Below are positions 50,205 through 61,738 of a stretch of DNA of 64,000 nucleotides, one piece after another. Each line of letters begins with the position of its first letter. The stretch's first letter is position 1. A program made the position numbers and the translations under genes. This DNA comes from Fomes fomentarius (taxonomy: Eukaryota > Basidiomycota > Agaricomycetes > Polyporales > Polyporaceae): NCBI GenBank assembly GCA_022606135.1, contig JABYQN010000002.1, forward strand, positions 1,798,001 to 1,862,000, read 5' to 3'. Under the pieces are notes generated by a model. That model had not been told where the DNA came from and ran no database searches. It saw only the letters and a program-made list of their open reading frames with translations.

Positions 50205-53200
50205 ATGGTCGGTATCGCGACACAGAGGTCAACTATTCTGCTGCTTGACTCTTCTATGATTTAGGCTCCGTCTAAGAAGGCGGGCAAGAAGGGTGCCGCC
50301 GCCCCGACGAAGAAGGGTGGCGCTGCAGGCAAGGTCGCCAAGGTACGCACATCCAATCCTAGTGCGATGGATTGCGGTGAACATCGGTCTTCCACAGGCA
50401 GACTGGAAGGAGGGATTCAAGAAGAAGCAAGTTGGCGTGTCTGATATGACACTCTTGACCACGATCACGAACGAGAGCATTAACGAGAACCTCGAGAAGC
50501 GGTGGAAGAATGGGGAAATATATACCTACATTGGCGCAGTGCTTATTTCTGTAAACCCCTTCCGAGGTGCGCATCCCCTCTTGTGAACGTACGCAAGTAG
50601 AAACTCACCACGCGCCCGCACAGACCTGGGCATCTACTCGGACGAAGTGCTCCAGAGATACAAGGGGAAGAACAGGCTCGAAGTTCCTCCACACGTCTTC
50701 GCGATCGCTGAGTCTGCGTACTACAACATGAACGCCTACCATGAGAACCAGTGCGTTATTATCTCTGGAGAGTCCGGTGCGGGCAAGACGGAAGCGGCGA
50801 AGCGCATCATGCAGTATATTGCTGCTGTGTCCGGAGGTCAGGATAGCAGTATCCAGGAGATCAAGGACATGGTGCTGGCTACGAATCCCCTGCTGGAGAG
50901 TTTCGGATGCGCGAAGACGTTGCGGAATAATAACTCTAGTCGACATGTGCGTCGTGACTATCCTAGTGTCGATTTCGTGACTAATATTCGCAACAGGGGA
51001 AGTACCTGGAGATCATGTTCAACGACCACGGAGAGCCAATCGGTGCTCAGATCACCAACTATCTGCTGGAGAAGGGTCGCGTGGTAGGTCAAGTGGACAG
51101 CGAGCGTAACTTCCATATATTCTATCAATTCACCAAGGCGGCGTCCGACGCACAACGAGGTAGGGTCCATTAAGGAAGTAGGGTTGCGTCCGTTAACATC
51201 GTCATGACATGCAGAGGCTTTCGGCCTGCAAACGCCCGACGCATATGCCTATACGAGCTTGAGCAACTGTCTCGATGTTCCTGGCATTGATGATGCTCAT
51301 GACTTTTCGGAGACCATCGTAAGGTTTTATTGTCTTGCTATGATGCCTTCGAGCGCTCATGTTTAATAGAAAGCGATGCAAGTCATTGGTCTAAGTGACT
51401 ACGAGCAAGGAGAGATCTTCCGCATGCTCGCTGTCATTCTCTGGCTCGGTAACGTCCAATACAGCGAGAAGGACGACGGCAATGCGGAGGTCGCCGATAC
51501 GAGCGTGACGGATTTCGTCGCGTATCTCTTAGAGGTCGACTCAGCACAGGTGCAGAGGGCAATGACGACCAGGACCATGGAGACTCAGCGTGGGGGCCGG
51601 CGCGGATCTGTCTACGATGTCCCTCTCAACCCCGCACAAGCCAATTCTGGACGTGATGCACTGGCGAAGGCTATCTACAACAACCTCTTTGAATGGATCG
51701 TGTCCAAGATCAATGTCTCAATGAAAGCCCGGCAAGCTACAGCACAGTTGATCGGCATTCTGGTAGGTTTGCGGATAAGCACTCTCGTTAAAAGTCTAAT
51801 TCTAAGCGGTTGCACAGGATATCTTCGGGTTTGAAATCTTCGAGGTTAGCGCCGCATTCCAGCATCTCTTGACGAAATATTAACTCACGCGGTATGACAG
51901 GACAACTCGTTTGAGCAACTCTGTATCAACTACGTTAACGAGAAGCTCCAGCAGATCTTCATTGAGCTCACTCTTAAGACCGAACAAGAGGAGTACGTCC
52001 GGGAACAGATCAAGTGGACACCAATCAAGTACTTCAACAACAAGATCGTTTGTGATCTCATTGAAGAACGCCGTCCGCCAGGTGTCTTCGCCGCACTCAA
52101 CGACGCCTGTGCGACCGCACATGCCGATCCGACCGCGGCCGACAACAGCTTCGTCCAGCGTACGTCTGCCTTGGCGAGCAACCCGCACTTCGAGGCGCGC
52201 GGTGCGCAATTCCTTGTCAAGCACTATGCCGGAGACGTGATGTATAATGTCGCTGGCATGACTGACAAGAATAAGGATGTGCTTGTCAAGGATCTGTTGG
52301 ATCTCATTGGCGGGAGTGGGAACCAGTTCTTGCAGGGTCTCTTTCCCGACCGGCCCGACCCGAACAGCAAGAAGCGGCCCCCGACTGCCAGTGACAGGAT
52401 CAAGGTGAGTATCAATATCCGTTATGTCGTGTCGCAGTGTCTTGTTCTTCTTTTGATAACGCTACAGGCCTCTGCCGGAGCTCTCGTCGAAAATCTCATG
52501 CGCGCCCAACCCTCATACATCCGAACGATCAAGCCCAATCAGAACCGTAGTGGTTCGGAGTACGACACCAAGGCGGTCCTGCATCAAGTCAAGTATCTCG
52601 GTCTACAGGAGAATATCCGTGTCCGCCGCGCAGGCTTCGCGTACCGAAACACGTTCGAGAAGATGGTTGAGCGGTTTTACCTGCTCTCCCCTGCGACGTC
52701 GTATGCCGGCGAGTACATTTGGCAAGGCGACTCGAAGTCCGGATGTGAACGCATCCTCCGCGACACCGGTATCGCAAGCGAGGAGTGGCAGATGGGTGTT
52801 ACGAAGGCGTTCATCAAGAACCCCGAGACGGTAAGTCACGTTTTCCGTAGCATACAATGATGCACATTTATAATTGTCGTGTGTCTAGCTCTTCGCACTG
52901 GAGACCATGCGCGACCGTTATTGGCACAACATGGCGGGCCGTATTCAGCGCGCGTGGCGCAACTACATGCGGTACAAGCACGAGTGCGCTCGTCGCATCC
53001 AGCGGTTCTGGAAGAACAATAAGGAGGGCATCGAGTACGCCAAGATCCGTGACTATGGTCGTCAGATCCTCGCTGGCAGGAAGGAACGCAGACGGTTCAG
53101 TCTGCTGGGGTACCGTCGCTTCCTGGGAGACTACCTCGACATTAACGGGAAGAGCGCGTTTGGAGAAGAGCTCATTGAGGCGTGCGGCCTGGGTCGTATG

Positions 53201-54937
53201 TGTTCAGCCACGGCTGAATTTGGTAACAGTTACTGAGATTCTTCCAGGCGATCAGGTTACCTTCAGCTCAAGGGCACAGCTCCTTGTGTCGAAACTAGGG
53301 CGGTCAAGTAAACCTAGTCCACGTTTCCTTGTGCTTGTACGTCAACCACTTCTCATCACCTACATAGTACTGAATGCTGCGTCGTGTAGACCGAGAAAGC
53401 GGTATACATCGCTGTTACCAATGCGAGGGATGGCCAAAATGTCACGACGCTTGAACGGAAGATTAACCTCGTCACCATCAAGAGTGTCTCGATGTCGAAT
53501 CTCCGGGACGATTGGCTGGTATGAATGACCACGGTACCAGGACGCATATATCCACGCTAAACAAATGCTGCAGGTTCTCAATCTCGGGCCAACAGAAGAG
53601 GGCGATCCGATCATCAACTGTGTCTTCAAGACCGAGCTGACCACCCATATGCTTCGGCTGACACAAGGCAGTATCAACGTTCTCATCGGTTTAACGTGAG
53701 TCTTCTTTACACAACTTGGGCGCCCGGGTTAAAGCGCCCGCTAGTATCGATTACAACAAGAAGAAAGAGAAACGGGCGCAAATCAAGTTCATCAAAGACG
53801 AGACGATCCCCAGGGGCGACACGTACAAGAGTCATACTGTGCACGTACCGTCAGGCGAGCCCCCAAACAGCCAGTCAAGACCTGTGCCCAGACCCAAGGA
53901 AGGAGTCGTGCGACCCATTACGCAGGGCAAGTTGTTGCGCAAAGGAGGACCATCAGACGTGAGTACGATGATGTGACATGTGTAGCACAGTCGTGACGTT
54001 CGCTGCAGAAGAAACCTGCTGCCGTCTCGAGGCCTAAGCCCGCAGCTCAGCCGCTGCCAGGCAAGTCGAGCGTCACCCCAGCCGCCAAGCCAGCAGCAAC
54101 AGCCTCATCATCAACCAAAACCTCAGCGCCGCGTGCTCCTCCGCCTCCCCCAGCACGGGCTCCCGCGCCGCCTCCACCTCCTGCAGAGCCCGACGTTGAG
54201 TTGTACAAAGCCAAGTATGCGTTCGAGGGCCAGGCAGGCGAGATGGCGCTCAAGAAGGACGACATCGTGGAGCTGGTCGAGAAGGATAACAACGGCTGGT
54301 GGCTGGTCAAGAAGGACGGTGTAGAAGCATGGGCGCCGAACAACTACCTCGAGCTCGTACCTCCCAAACCAAAGGCTGCTGCTGCGCCGCCGCCGCCTCC
54401 GCCGCCTCCCCCAGCGGGCAAACGTCCGACGCCTGCTGCTCCTGCGGCCGCAGCAGCGCCCAAGGCCGCGTTCAAGTCCATCTCTGCAGATCCTTCAGCA
54501 AAGCCCGTCGCGGTCTTCCCCGGCATGGCTGCGGGCAACGGCTCTGCGACACCTTGGAAGCGCACCGCGTCCAGTGCCGCTGCCGACTCGTCGAATGGTA
54601 GCTCAAGACCTGCAAGTGTCGCTGCGAAACCGCCGCCACTTGCTGCGAAACCTAAGCCTGCGCCTCCTCCACCTGTTGCGAACAAGCCCTCTCTGGGCGC
54701 GCCTCCAAAGGTCGGCGCGAAACCGATGGTGCCGACTGCTCCTCGTCCGGGCGGTGCCGCACCAAAGCCGAAGGTAGGGGGTGCGGCGAAACCTGCAGTG
54801 GCCGGTGGCCAGATGGATCTGGCTGCAGCGGTGAGTGACTGCAACGATATGTATGACGTCAGGAGTCAAACTGATCATTATATCTATCATCTTCTTAGCT
54901 TGCCAAACGCGCGCAGCGCATCGCTGACGACGAGTAG
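50205..54937 (+). CDS. MYO5: Class I myosin (Myo3/Myo5/MyoA type)
   Basis: The actin motor of endocytic patches; 1281 aa in 17 exons: 50205-50207, 50265-50342, 50398-50566, 50624-50946, 50997-51159, 51215-51318, 51370-51762, 51818-51844, 51901-52404, 52468-52830, 52889-53192, 53248-53336, 53390-53518, 53574-53695, 53745-53958, 54009-54830 and 54899-54937. Exon 1 is only the ATG. The motor domain has P-loop GESGAGKT (residues 132-139), switch I NNNSSRHGKY (about 185) and switch [11 protein letters not shown] (412-420, one exon). The TEDS-site serine in RRGSVYDV (Ser360) is the position that PAK-type kinases phosphorylate in fungal class I myosins. Two IQ motifs (about 725-757) bind calmodulin. 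A basic TH1 membrane-binding tail follows, then a Pro-rich TH2, an SH3 domain (about 1058-1117), a long Pro/Ala-rich stretch, and a C-terminal acidic end (ADDE) of the Arp2/3-activating kind. All frames close without indels. Confidence 0.95.
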
Positions 54938-55372
54938 ACGAGGAATGAGGAGGAACACGATGGGAGATGGACATGAGTGATATTTTCCTTAGAATGCGAC
55001 TGAATCATGTCGTTCATGAGTGCTGTACATATATGTATGGAGTAAGGCAGGCCTAGCTGATACGTATGCGGTGTGTATGCTCAAGGATTAGATGCATCAT
55101 GGGTAGACGTGTCGTTACTACTAGACAGTGGTGCGTGCGTGCAGTAAGGAAGGAACGATGATGCGGAAGGACAGTAAGACCGAGCATGGGTATGAGGTCC
55201 GAACCAGGGACGGCAATAAGAGTAATAGACAGGGAGGGAGCGGCGGGTATGTACAAGGAGAGTTCTACATTGAGTGATACGTATACGTGATGCGGCGGTC
55301 GTGAACAACAGCGAGGGAAGATGCGAGAGCAACAGTCGAAGTCAAGGCAGGGGGACATGGTCTAATCCCAAT
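54938..55372. other. Intergenic, tail-to-tail terminator region
   Basis: About 435 bp shared by the 3' ends of the myosin gene and the opposing coiled-coil gene. It must contain both polyadenylation regions. No gene recognised. Confidence 0.55.
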
Positions 55373-57411
55373 CTATGGTGAGGCAGAGGGCGTGATCGTG
55401 ATAGGTGGTAATGGGGCGGGCGGGAGGACAGACGGCACGACGAGCGTGGCTTCAACCTCATCTTCGCTGTCTGGGACCGCTATTCGCGAGGGTGTTAGTG
55501 GACGCAGGCCCCCCATGCCGATGGTATCGTCCTCTCCTCTCCATGACCGGACCTCTTCCGCAGTAAGCACCTTCGCGCCGCCCTTACCGGTCCCAACAAA
55601 GTCTTCAGGCTTGGACTCCAGCGCGCGTCGGCCCGAGTCAAGCAAAGTGTCGATCATGATCTTGACTCGTCGATATGCCTCGTCCGCCTTGCCCTCGACG
55701 ATCGCCTGGTTCTCTTCTTCATCATCTTCGTCGTCCTCCTCCTCGTCTTCTTCGTCTTCTTCTGCAGTGTCGTCGTGCGTGAGCGACGACTTGACCGCGC
55801 GAAATGTGGGTGGCGGGAGGATCAAACGCGACTCGCGCAGCTTCCGCCGCAGCTCGCGAATCTCCTTCGCCTGGCGATGTTTCGTAGCTTCTAATGTCGC
55901 GTTGATAGCGAGCAGGGAGCGGTTCGTGATCTCGAGGTCCTCAATCTACGCACCAACAAACCATCGGTCAGTGGATCACGGTTCAGCAGTGGGAGCAGTG
56001 GGAGTCGAATTTGATGGCGCCATCAGGATGCGCGTTGGGAGGTGTGGAATCGGTGCGGGGAAGCAGGATGTATGCGCAGCAGAAGCGGAGACGGAAACAG
56101 TGACACACCTTGCGATTGGACTTTGCCTGCGCCTTCATCTTCCGCTCCTCGTCTTCGCTGTCATCATCATCGCGATCATGCCGCGCATCGCCCTCGTACT
56201 CATCCGAGTACTCTGCCTCACTGTTCGATGAATGTTCTCGTGTCGGAGGTGCGCTACGCGGTCCAGAACCATATCCGTCCAAGCTCACTCGCGGTTGCGA
56301 TGACCGACTTCCATGCCGTGCATGGCCGCCACCGTTGCCATTCAGATGTGAGTTGAGCGTCGGTGCGGTGCTCTGGGAGAAGCCTGACTCCTGCGTGTCG
56401 TAGGACGCTGATGAGCGCGACGCAGACGATCGCGAGGAGAATGATACCGTTGATGTCGGCGGGGACTGGGGCGGGAGCGGGATGGCCGCAGGATCGACCT
56501 TCGCCACCTTTGCCGTGATCTTGTGTACACTGCCGTAGTCCACCGCGGTGTCGTCGTTCGGGACGAACGCGTGGAACGCCTTCGGTATCGGCTGGAACGA
56601 CTGGTGCTTCGTCTCCCTCGTACTTCCGAATCGGAGCGGCGGGGCTGATGGAGAGGACGTCGCGGACGACGGGCTGTGGCTACCGTTGCTTGGCATCATC
56701 GGTGGGGACAGCGACAGATTCGATATGGACGGGACGCGTGCTGGGCGGTTTGCCAATAATGGCGATGCTGGTAATGACGGTGGGCTGAGTGCGCCATGTC
56801 CGGCGACCTTGGATATCTTCGCTTTGACGCGTACACTGACATTGGGTGAGATCGGGGTGTTCTCGTCTGAGTTCGTCAGAGCGGAGCGGGCTGGGGAGGA
56901 CGCAGCACTCTCTGTATGCGACGGTGTAGAAAGTACGTTAGAAGACGCGCTTCCTCGTCGCTGTCGGGGAAACGATGGTGCGGGCGGGGTGCCCGCTGTG
57001 AGTGCGCGCTGTCGAGACTCGGGAAGTGGGGAAGTAGAGTTATTGCCATTAGTACGTGCTGTAAGCCTTGCTTTCACGGCTGAACCAGTTGTAGGGGATG
57101 CATTGGCGACTCGGGACTGTGGAGGCTTGAAGGGGGACGGGGCACGATTGGGGGCGGTCGTAGGCCGGGTTGATTGTGTATTTAATGGAGGTACTCCTGG
57201 CTTACGTGTCTGGATCGTGGCACTGCTGTTGACCTTGGCCTTTGCCCTTATGAGTGGTGGTGATAGGGACGTCGCCGGCTGCTTGAAGGGTGATGCAGGA
57301 CGAGCACGGTCGTAGTCGACTCTCGCAGTGACCTGGAAAGTGGCCTGAGCATGACCGAGGGCTGCTCAATGTTTTCACAGAGCTAACCTTGGGTTTGACC
57401 TGGCGTTCCAT
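55373..57411 (-). CDS. Conserved-looking hypothetical protein with coiled coil and acidic patch
   Basis: 606 aa in three exons: 57388-57411, 56109-57332 and 55373-55945. I do not recognise a named family. Residues 1-380 are Ser/Pro-rich and disordered in appearance, with basic stretches (MERQVKPKVTARVDYDRAR) and potential phosphosites, and end in a strongly acidic then basic segment (RHDRDDDDSEDEERKMKAQA). A predicted coiled coil follows at the start of exon 3 (IEDLEITNRSLLAINATLEA and EIRELRRKLRESR), then a run of about 30 mostly acidic residues, then a helix (EAYRRVKIMIDTLLDSGRRA) and a Pro-rich end. The layout suggests a scaffold or cytoskeleton-associated protein, but no function is claimed. 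An in-frame ATG at 57477 would add 22 Ser/Pro-rich residues; MERQ was preferred as the more compact start. It runs in tandem with RIB5, 193 bp downstream of that gene. Confidence 0.6.
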
Positions 57412-57604
57412 GGGACCAGGCGATGGTGAGAAGGAGGAAGGGCGCGTCGGAGGAGGGGGCGATACGGAGGAGAGCAAGGTTGAGGTCGAGGTCGGCTGAG
57501 ACTGCTCAGGCGGCCCTTCCCGTCATTTAAGCGAGCGTCCGTATATGGCAACTCGAGTAGTACACAATTTATTACGCGACTCCATCTGTCCGCCCAGCGT
57601 CCCC

Positions 57605-58526
57605 TCATTGAACAAGCCCCTTCTTGACCAACACGTCCTCGACCACCTTCTCGACTAATCCTCGCAGTGGCCCGCCGCCACCGCTCAGCGCAGCCTGCAC
57701 ACTCTTCTCCACGAATTTGCCGACCATGTCGACTTCGATGTTCACCTTCGATCCGACTGCCTTCTTACTGAGCGTTATCTTCTCCTGCGTGTGCGTGATG
57801 AGCATGACCCCAAACGTGCGCCGGGTATCGTCCACGGCCGTGAGCGTCAGCGACGCCCCGTCGATCGCCACATAGCCCTTAGGAATAAGATACGGCAGCA
57901 GCGACGGCCGCTCCAGAGTGGGCTCCGGCAGCTCGAACAGCAGGCGCAAGGAGTCTCCGTCCGGGCTCTTGTCAATCAGCGTCGCCGTTGTGTCGACATG
58001 GGCCTGCTCCAGGTCAGCCCAAAACGCGCCCTCGCAGTGATCTGGCCGACGCACCTGTACGAAGTGGCCCCCGAACCGGACGTGTGCGCCCATCGCCCGT
58101 TCCAAATTGACTTGGTCGCCGACCCCGCGCTCGCCTAGACACGAGCACACGGGCAGCGCATGACGTATGCGGGACGCGTTCATATTGCATTAACCTCGTG
58201 GTAGGCAAGGCAACGACGCACCGAGGTCGGTCCTGTCCAGAGTCTCGTTCGCGAGCCAGACCTTGAACCACCCCCCGTTCTCCTGTCTGTCGAACTCAAC
58301 CACCGTCAGGCACGCGCCGTTCACCGCTATCGAGTCGCCCGTGTGGCAGTCTGTCAGGATGGGCGCAGAGTCCCCGATCGTGAGCGTGCACCCGCCGGCG
58401 TCGTGCACGATCTCAGTGACCCTCCCGAGATGCTCGATCTGTGTATGTATACGTATGCGAGAATTCGCCTTCGCATTAGAAGGGCAGAGAAGAGGCAGCG
58501 GTACGGCATACCAGACCTGTGAACAT
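57605..58526 (-). CDS. RIB5: Riboflavin synthase
   Basis: The last enzyme of vitamin B2 synthesis, which dismutates two 6,7-dimethyl-8-ribityllumazine molecules into riboflavin. 236 aa in four exons: 58512-58526, 58222-58438, 58055-58134 and 57605-58003. The two lumazine-binding repeats are visible: repeat 1 from MFTGLIEHLGRV through SIAVNGACLTVVEF, and repeat 2 with GYVAIDGASLTLTAV and ITHTQEKITLSKK. The ATG gives the invariant start MFTG. One oddity: at the repeat boundary most family members read GHVD, here the join gives VQAHVDTTA, so Gly is replaced by Ala. The 51-bp intron 3 just before it is a multiple of three without stop, so an unspliced form would stay in frame. It is divergent from the small membrane-protein gene at 58719. 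Confidence 0.93.
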
Positions 58527-58718
58527 CGTGAATGTGCAAACGTTTCCTGTGCAATGGCTCCTGGGGCCCTGCGGTTCCTGGTCTAGGTGCTGCTAAGGAG
58601 ATGGACGTGCGAGCGCAAGCTGGGCCTTCGTGACTTGCGGAGCTTGAGACAGCGCAGTCCAGGCCCGACGCGCCCGGCCGCTTCTTGTCTCCTGCCACCA
58701 TCTCTCATCCTCTGTACC

Positions 58719-59032
58719 ATGGCTCAGACACCAAAGCCCCCACCTCCCTCGGAACCAAAGCAGCCTGAGTTCAAGTTCCGTACGAAGCCTGTCCAAGAGA
58801 GGACCATATGGGAGTCATGGGCAGGTAATCATCCCCTATCGCTTCACACTACCCTTGTGAATTCTCATATGTTCCTGCTTCATCCCCAGTGCTCCCCGCA
58901 AAGACGCGTTTGCGAGTATCAATCGCCATCACCGCGTTTGCTGGTTTCGGGATCCTGGTCTCAGATCAACTCGAAAAGCTTTTCCCTGACTCAAAGGCTG
59001 ATCAGAAGACGTCCAAGGCCAGTGGTGCATAA
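58719..59032 (+). CDS. Small single-span membrane protein (82 aa), unknown function
   Basis: Two exons, 58719-58824 and 58890-59032, encode MAQTPKPPPP followed by a basic amphipathic segment (KFRTKPVQERTIWESWAVLP), one hydrophobic helix (LRVSIAITAFAGFGILVSDQ, residues about 44-63) and a short charged tail ending SKASGA. Length and layout resemble small mitochondrial inner-membrane proteins, such as accessory or assembly factors of respiratory complexes, but I do not recognise the family, and an ER location is also possible. The intron is canonical (GTAATC..CCCCAG) and phase 1. The gene is divergent from RIB5 (192 bp between starts) and tail-to-tail with the NPFDD protein, 123 bp between stops. 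Confidence 0.7.
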
Positions 59033-59155
59033 AAGGATCGTCTGGTAGCAATGTGATGTGGGTATGGAGTACAGCAATGTGTGGATAGTGCAATGTGCGG
59101 CTCTTTGAACTCTTCCTCTGTTCTGACCTCCGCTCCCCTCCTTCGCTTCCCCCTC

Positions 59156-60343
59156 TCAATCGGCCATTCCCCCATATATGTCCGTGGGCATGGGTGAAGG
59201 GACATCGTCGAAGGGGTTCCCGCCCCCTCTCGTGTTCGTGCTACTGCTCGTAATCGTCTTCCCAGTCCCGCTCCCGCTTCCGACAGATGGCGAATGTACG
59301 TCGTCGAAGGGGTTCCCGTGCGCGACCCGGGTCGTGTGTTGCGATATCGGTGACCGCTCTACCCCCGCGATCTGCGGCGACACCGTCTGTCCGATTCTGC
59401 CTGCACTCCCCATCCGACCCAAGCCCAGCCCTACCGTGCCCACGCCAGCATATCCAGAGGTCGACCTAGGGATCTGCGGATTTGACGGCGACTTTGTCTC
59501 GAACGCTCCTCCGTCCAGATGCCTCGCGGGTGCTCTTCCATGGGCCAGGATACTCCTCCCCGTCCTCCCGATCACAGCCTGCGGCGGGGACTGTATCCGC
59601 GCTCGGTCTCCTTGAATGTGGGTTTGAACGACTGGCAAGCTAGGCAGCGACGTGAACGACGGGTACCGCTGCATGTCCTTGCCCCTCAGCTCCCACTGCG
59701 CCTTCTCCCAGTCCGGCACGAGCTCTTCTCCGACAGACCGCGGACGGCGGCGCCAGACGAGATCGCGCACGAAGCGCCACCAGTGGTCGAAGAAGACGGA
59801 GAGGAGGAGGATCGCGGCGACCGCGCTGAACGCGATGACCGCGACGCCGATGATCTTCCATTCGCTCGTGCCGCCGCCCCCGCCGCCGTTTGAAGACGCC
59901 GCGGCGATGGCTGTCGCAGAGGAGGATGTGGGTGAGCTTTGTCCCGAGTTGGTTGCCGAAGAGTGGGCGGGGGATATGCTGTGAGAGTCGAGAGGGGGGA
60001 TGGTGCCGATGACGGAGTAGGATGTGCCGGTTGGGACAAGTTCAGTCTCCTTGGCCTTCTTCTTGGTCTCGGTCCCCGGAGATGTGTCTGTGGTGGTCGC
60101 CAGGCTAGCAGAAGACGTTGGGCTCAGGCCGTCAGCGGTATGTGTAGGCGTGTCTGTCGCGAAGTGGTATGTCGCCCCTCCAGTGCTCTTTTCGTCCAGC
60201 CCGCCGAGGAAGTGGAAGCCGTCGAAGCCCCGCCGAGCCCAGTGCACGCCCTTGTAGCCCGAGCCAGTAGAGCGTCCGAGAGCAGCCGCAGCAAATGTCA
60301 CGTCTAGCAGGCCAGCGAGAGAGAGGAGAACAGAGAGCCGCAT
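59156..60343 (-). CDS. Type I membrane protein with two cytoplasmic NPFDD motifs
   Basis: An intronless 395-aa protein. The ATG at 60343 opens a signal peptide (MRLSVLLSLAGLLDVTFAAA); the frame is open upstream, but starting there would bury it. The lumenal part (residues about 22-160) is short and Ser/Thr-rich in its second half, probably O-glycosylated. One transmembrane helix follows at about 163-185 (IIGVAVIAFSAVAAILLLSV), then HWWRFVRDLVWRRR as a stop-transfer segment. The 200-residue cytoplasmic tail ends with two copies of GNPFDDV-SP (Asn344 and Asn376). Asn-Pro-Phe motifs are the ligands of EH domains in endocytic adaptors, so the protein is probably internalised cargo or a cell-surface sensor. 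This layout resembles fungal wall-sensor-like proteins, but no WSC or other ectodomain family is seen. Confidence 0.75.
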   Translation of the reverse strand: MRLSVLLSLAGLLDVTFAAAALGRSTGSGYKGVHWARRGFDGFHFLGGLDEKSTGGATYHFATDTPTHTADGLSPTSSASLATTTDTSPGTETKKKAKETELVPTGTSYSVIGTIPPLDSHSISPAHSSATNSGQSSPTSSSATAIAAASSNGGGGGGTSEWKIIGVAVIAFSAVAAILLLSVFFDHWWRFVRDLVWRRRPRSVGEELVPDWEKAQWELRGKDMQRYPSFTSLPSLPVVQTHIQGDRARIQSPPQAVIGRTGRSILAHGRAPARHLDGGAFETKSPSNPQIPRSTSGYAGVGTVGLGLGRMGSAGRIGQTVSPQIAGVERSPISQHTTRVAHGNPFDDVHSPSVGSGSGTGKTITSSSTNTRGGGNPFDDVPSPMPTDIYGGMAD

Positions 60344-61738
60344 AGTGATGTCTTCTTCAGAGTGCCAAGTGTGCCTCCTGCCGCGTGCGTGTGCCAATAT
60401 TATGGGGCGTCGGTGGGCTGACAATGCCAGCTCCGTGTATCTTGCCGCCTTGAGATCTTGGGGGTCTTGAGGTCTTGAAGTCTTGAGGTCGTCAGGTCTC
60501 TTGCAAGCAGGAGCGAAACGAGTGTGGATGGCCAATCGGGGGGGCCGGTTGGGCGTCGGGCGGGGTGTTTGGTTCGTGTCCAAGTTCTCTCTCCCGCGGA
60601 CGGGACGGGAGCCGAAGCGTGCAGTAGATGTGACGGGGTTCACCACTTCACGTTGGCACGAGTATCGGTAAGCGCTGTTTACTCCTCGTCCTCCCACTTT
60701 GCCCTGAACGGAAGTAGCAGGCCCTAGCACCTCTAGTCGATGACATCGCTCCCTGTCGGGTGGTGGAAACTTCAATGTTGTTGTAAGTTGAACCCTGTTC
60801 TACGCATTGCTTCACTCTGGACTACGGAGTCAGCTCGGTATCGATTCCGATGGACAGTGTGGTTGGCCGAAAGACCAGCCGCTGCAATCCTACGAGCGCG
60901 CCTTCCGGACGTCATACTCAATCCTACAGGTACGCACGTGGAACGCATTCGCATTGCAGTAGCGAAACTCTCGCGGGGCCCCAAGCGTACTGCCGACTCC
61001 TTCTACATGGGTCTGTGGGGACAGGTACGGTCTGCATCGCCGCCTTGGTTCGGGTCGCCGCCACGGCATTCTCGGCTGATGATTTGTATGCGTTCTGCAG
61101 AGAGTGGCGCACCAGGATGGTGCCTTGTGCAGTGGGGTGTGGCCACAGCTGTGTGCGTGCTGTCATTTCTACTACAAATTCCTATATATGGTATGACGTC
61201 ATAGATCCCATCGGGACCATAAATGGCCTTACGAGTGTGCGGCTACCTTCAGAGCGTGAGTTTCTACCTATTGGCGTGTGGTCGATATCTGATCCGGCAG
61301 AAGCAGAGCTTATGTATCAATCTCTCACCAGTCCTGCGCGCAAGGACCTGAGTACCTGTCAGTCATATGAATCCTTTGCAAAGGGGGCATAGGGTTGCAG
61401 CAAGAGTCGGCAACACGTGGCCAGTCGGTGTATTCCGTGCTATTTGGAACGCCGGGTGGAAGATGACGGACGTCGGATGCGGAACAGCGTGAGCTGTAAT
61501 CTAGGGAAGATCGTCCCTTGTGCAAGTACGCCGTGACGTCATAGGAATATGGCGTACCGGCGGGTCGCGCACAACAGACCACAACTTTACATCTGTCTGA
61601 GCGCCAGGTGTGTTCGCCCCGCTCGCTCCTCGTACTTATACCACCAGACAGGCACGACTTCTCAAAATGTAACACAATCTCGCACCCCATTCTCAAGCTC
61701 TCTCCGCCCCTTCTCTAACCCCCGTCGTCATTTTCGTC
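60344..61738. other. Intergenic, divergent promoters
   Basis: About 1.4 kb between the NPFDD gene and the Zn2Cys6 gene. ACTTATACC near 61633 could be a TATA-type element about 100 bp upstream of the Zn2Cys6 ATG. Overlapping frames on both strands show no family resemblance. Confidence 0.45.

Noticed and set aside
54344..54844. 166-codon Gly/Ala-rich antisense frame over the myosin tail
   Set aside because: It is the complement of the Pro/Ala-rich myosin tail and has no independent support.
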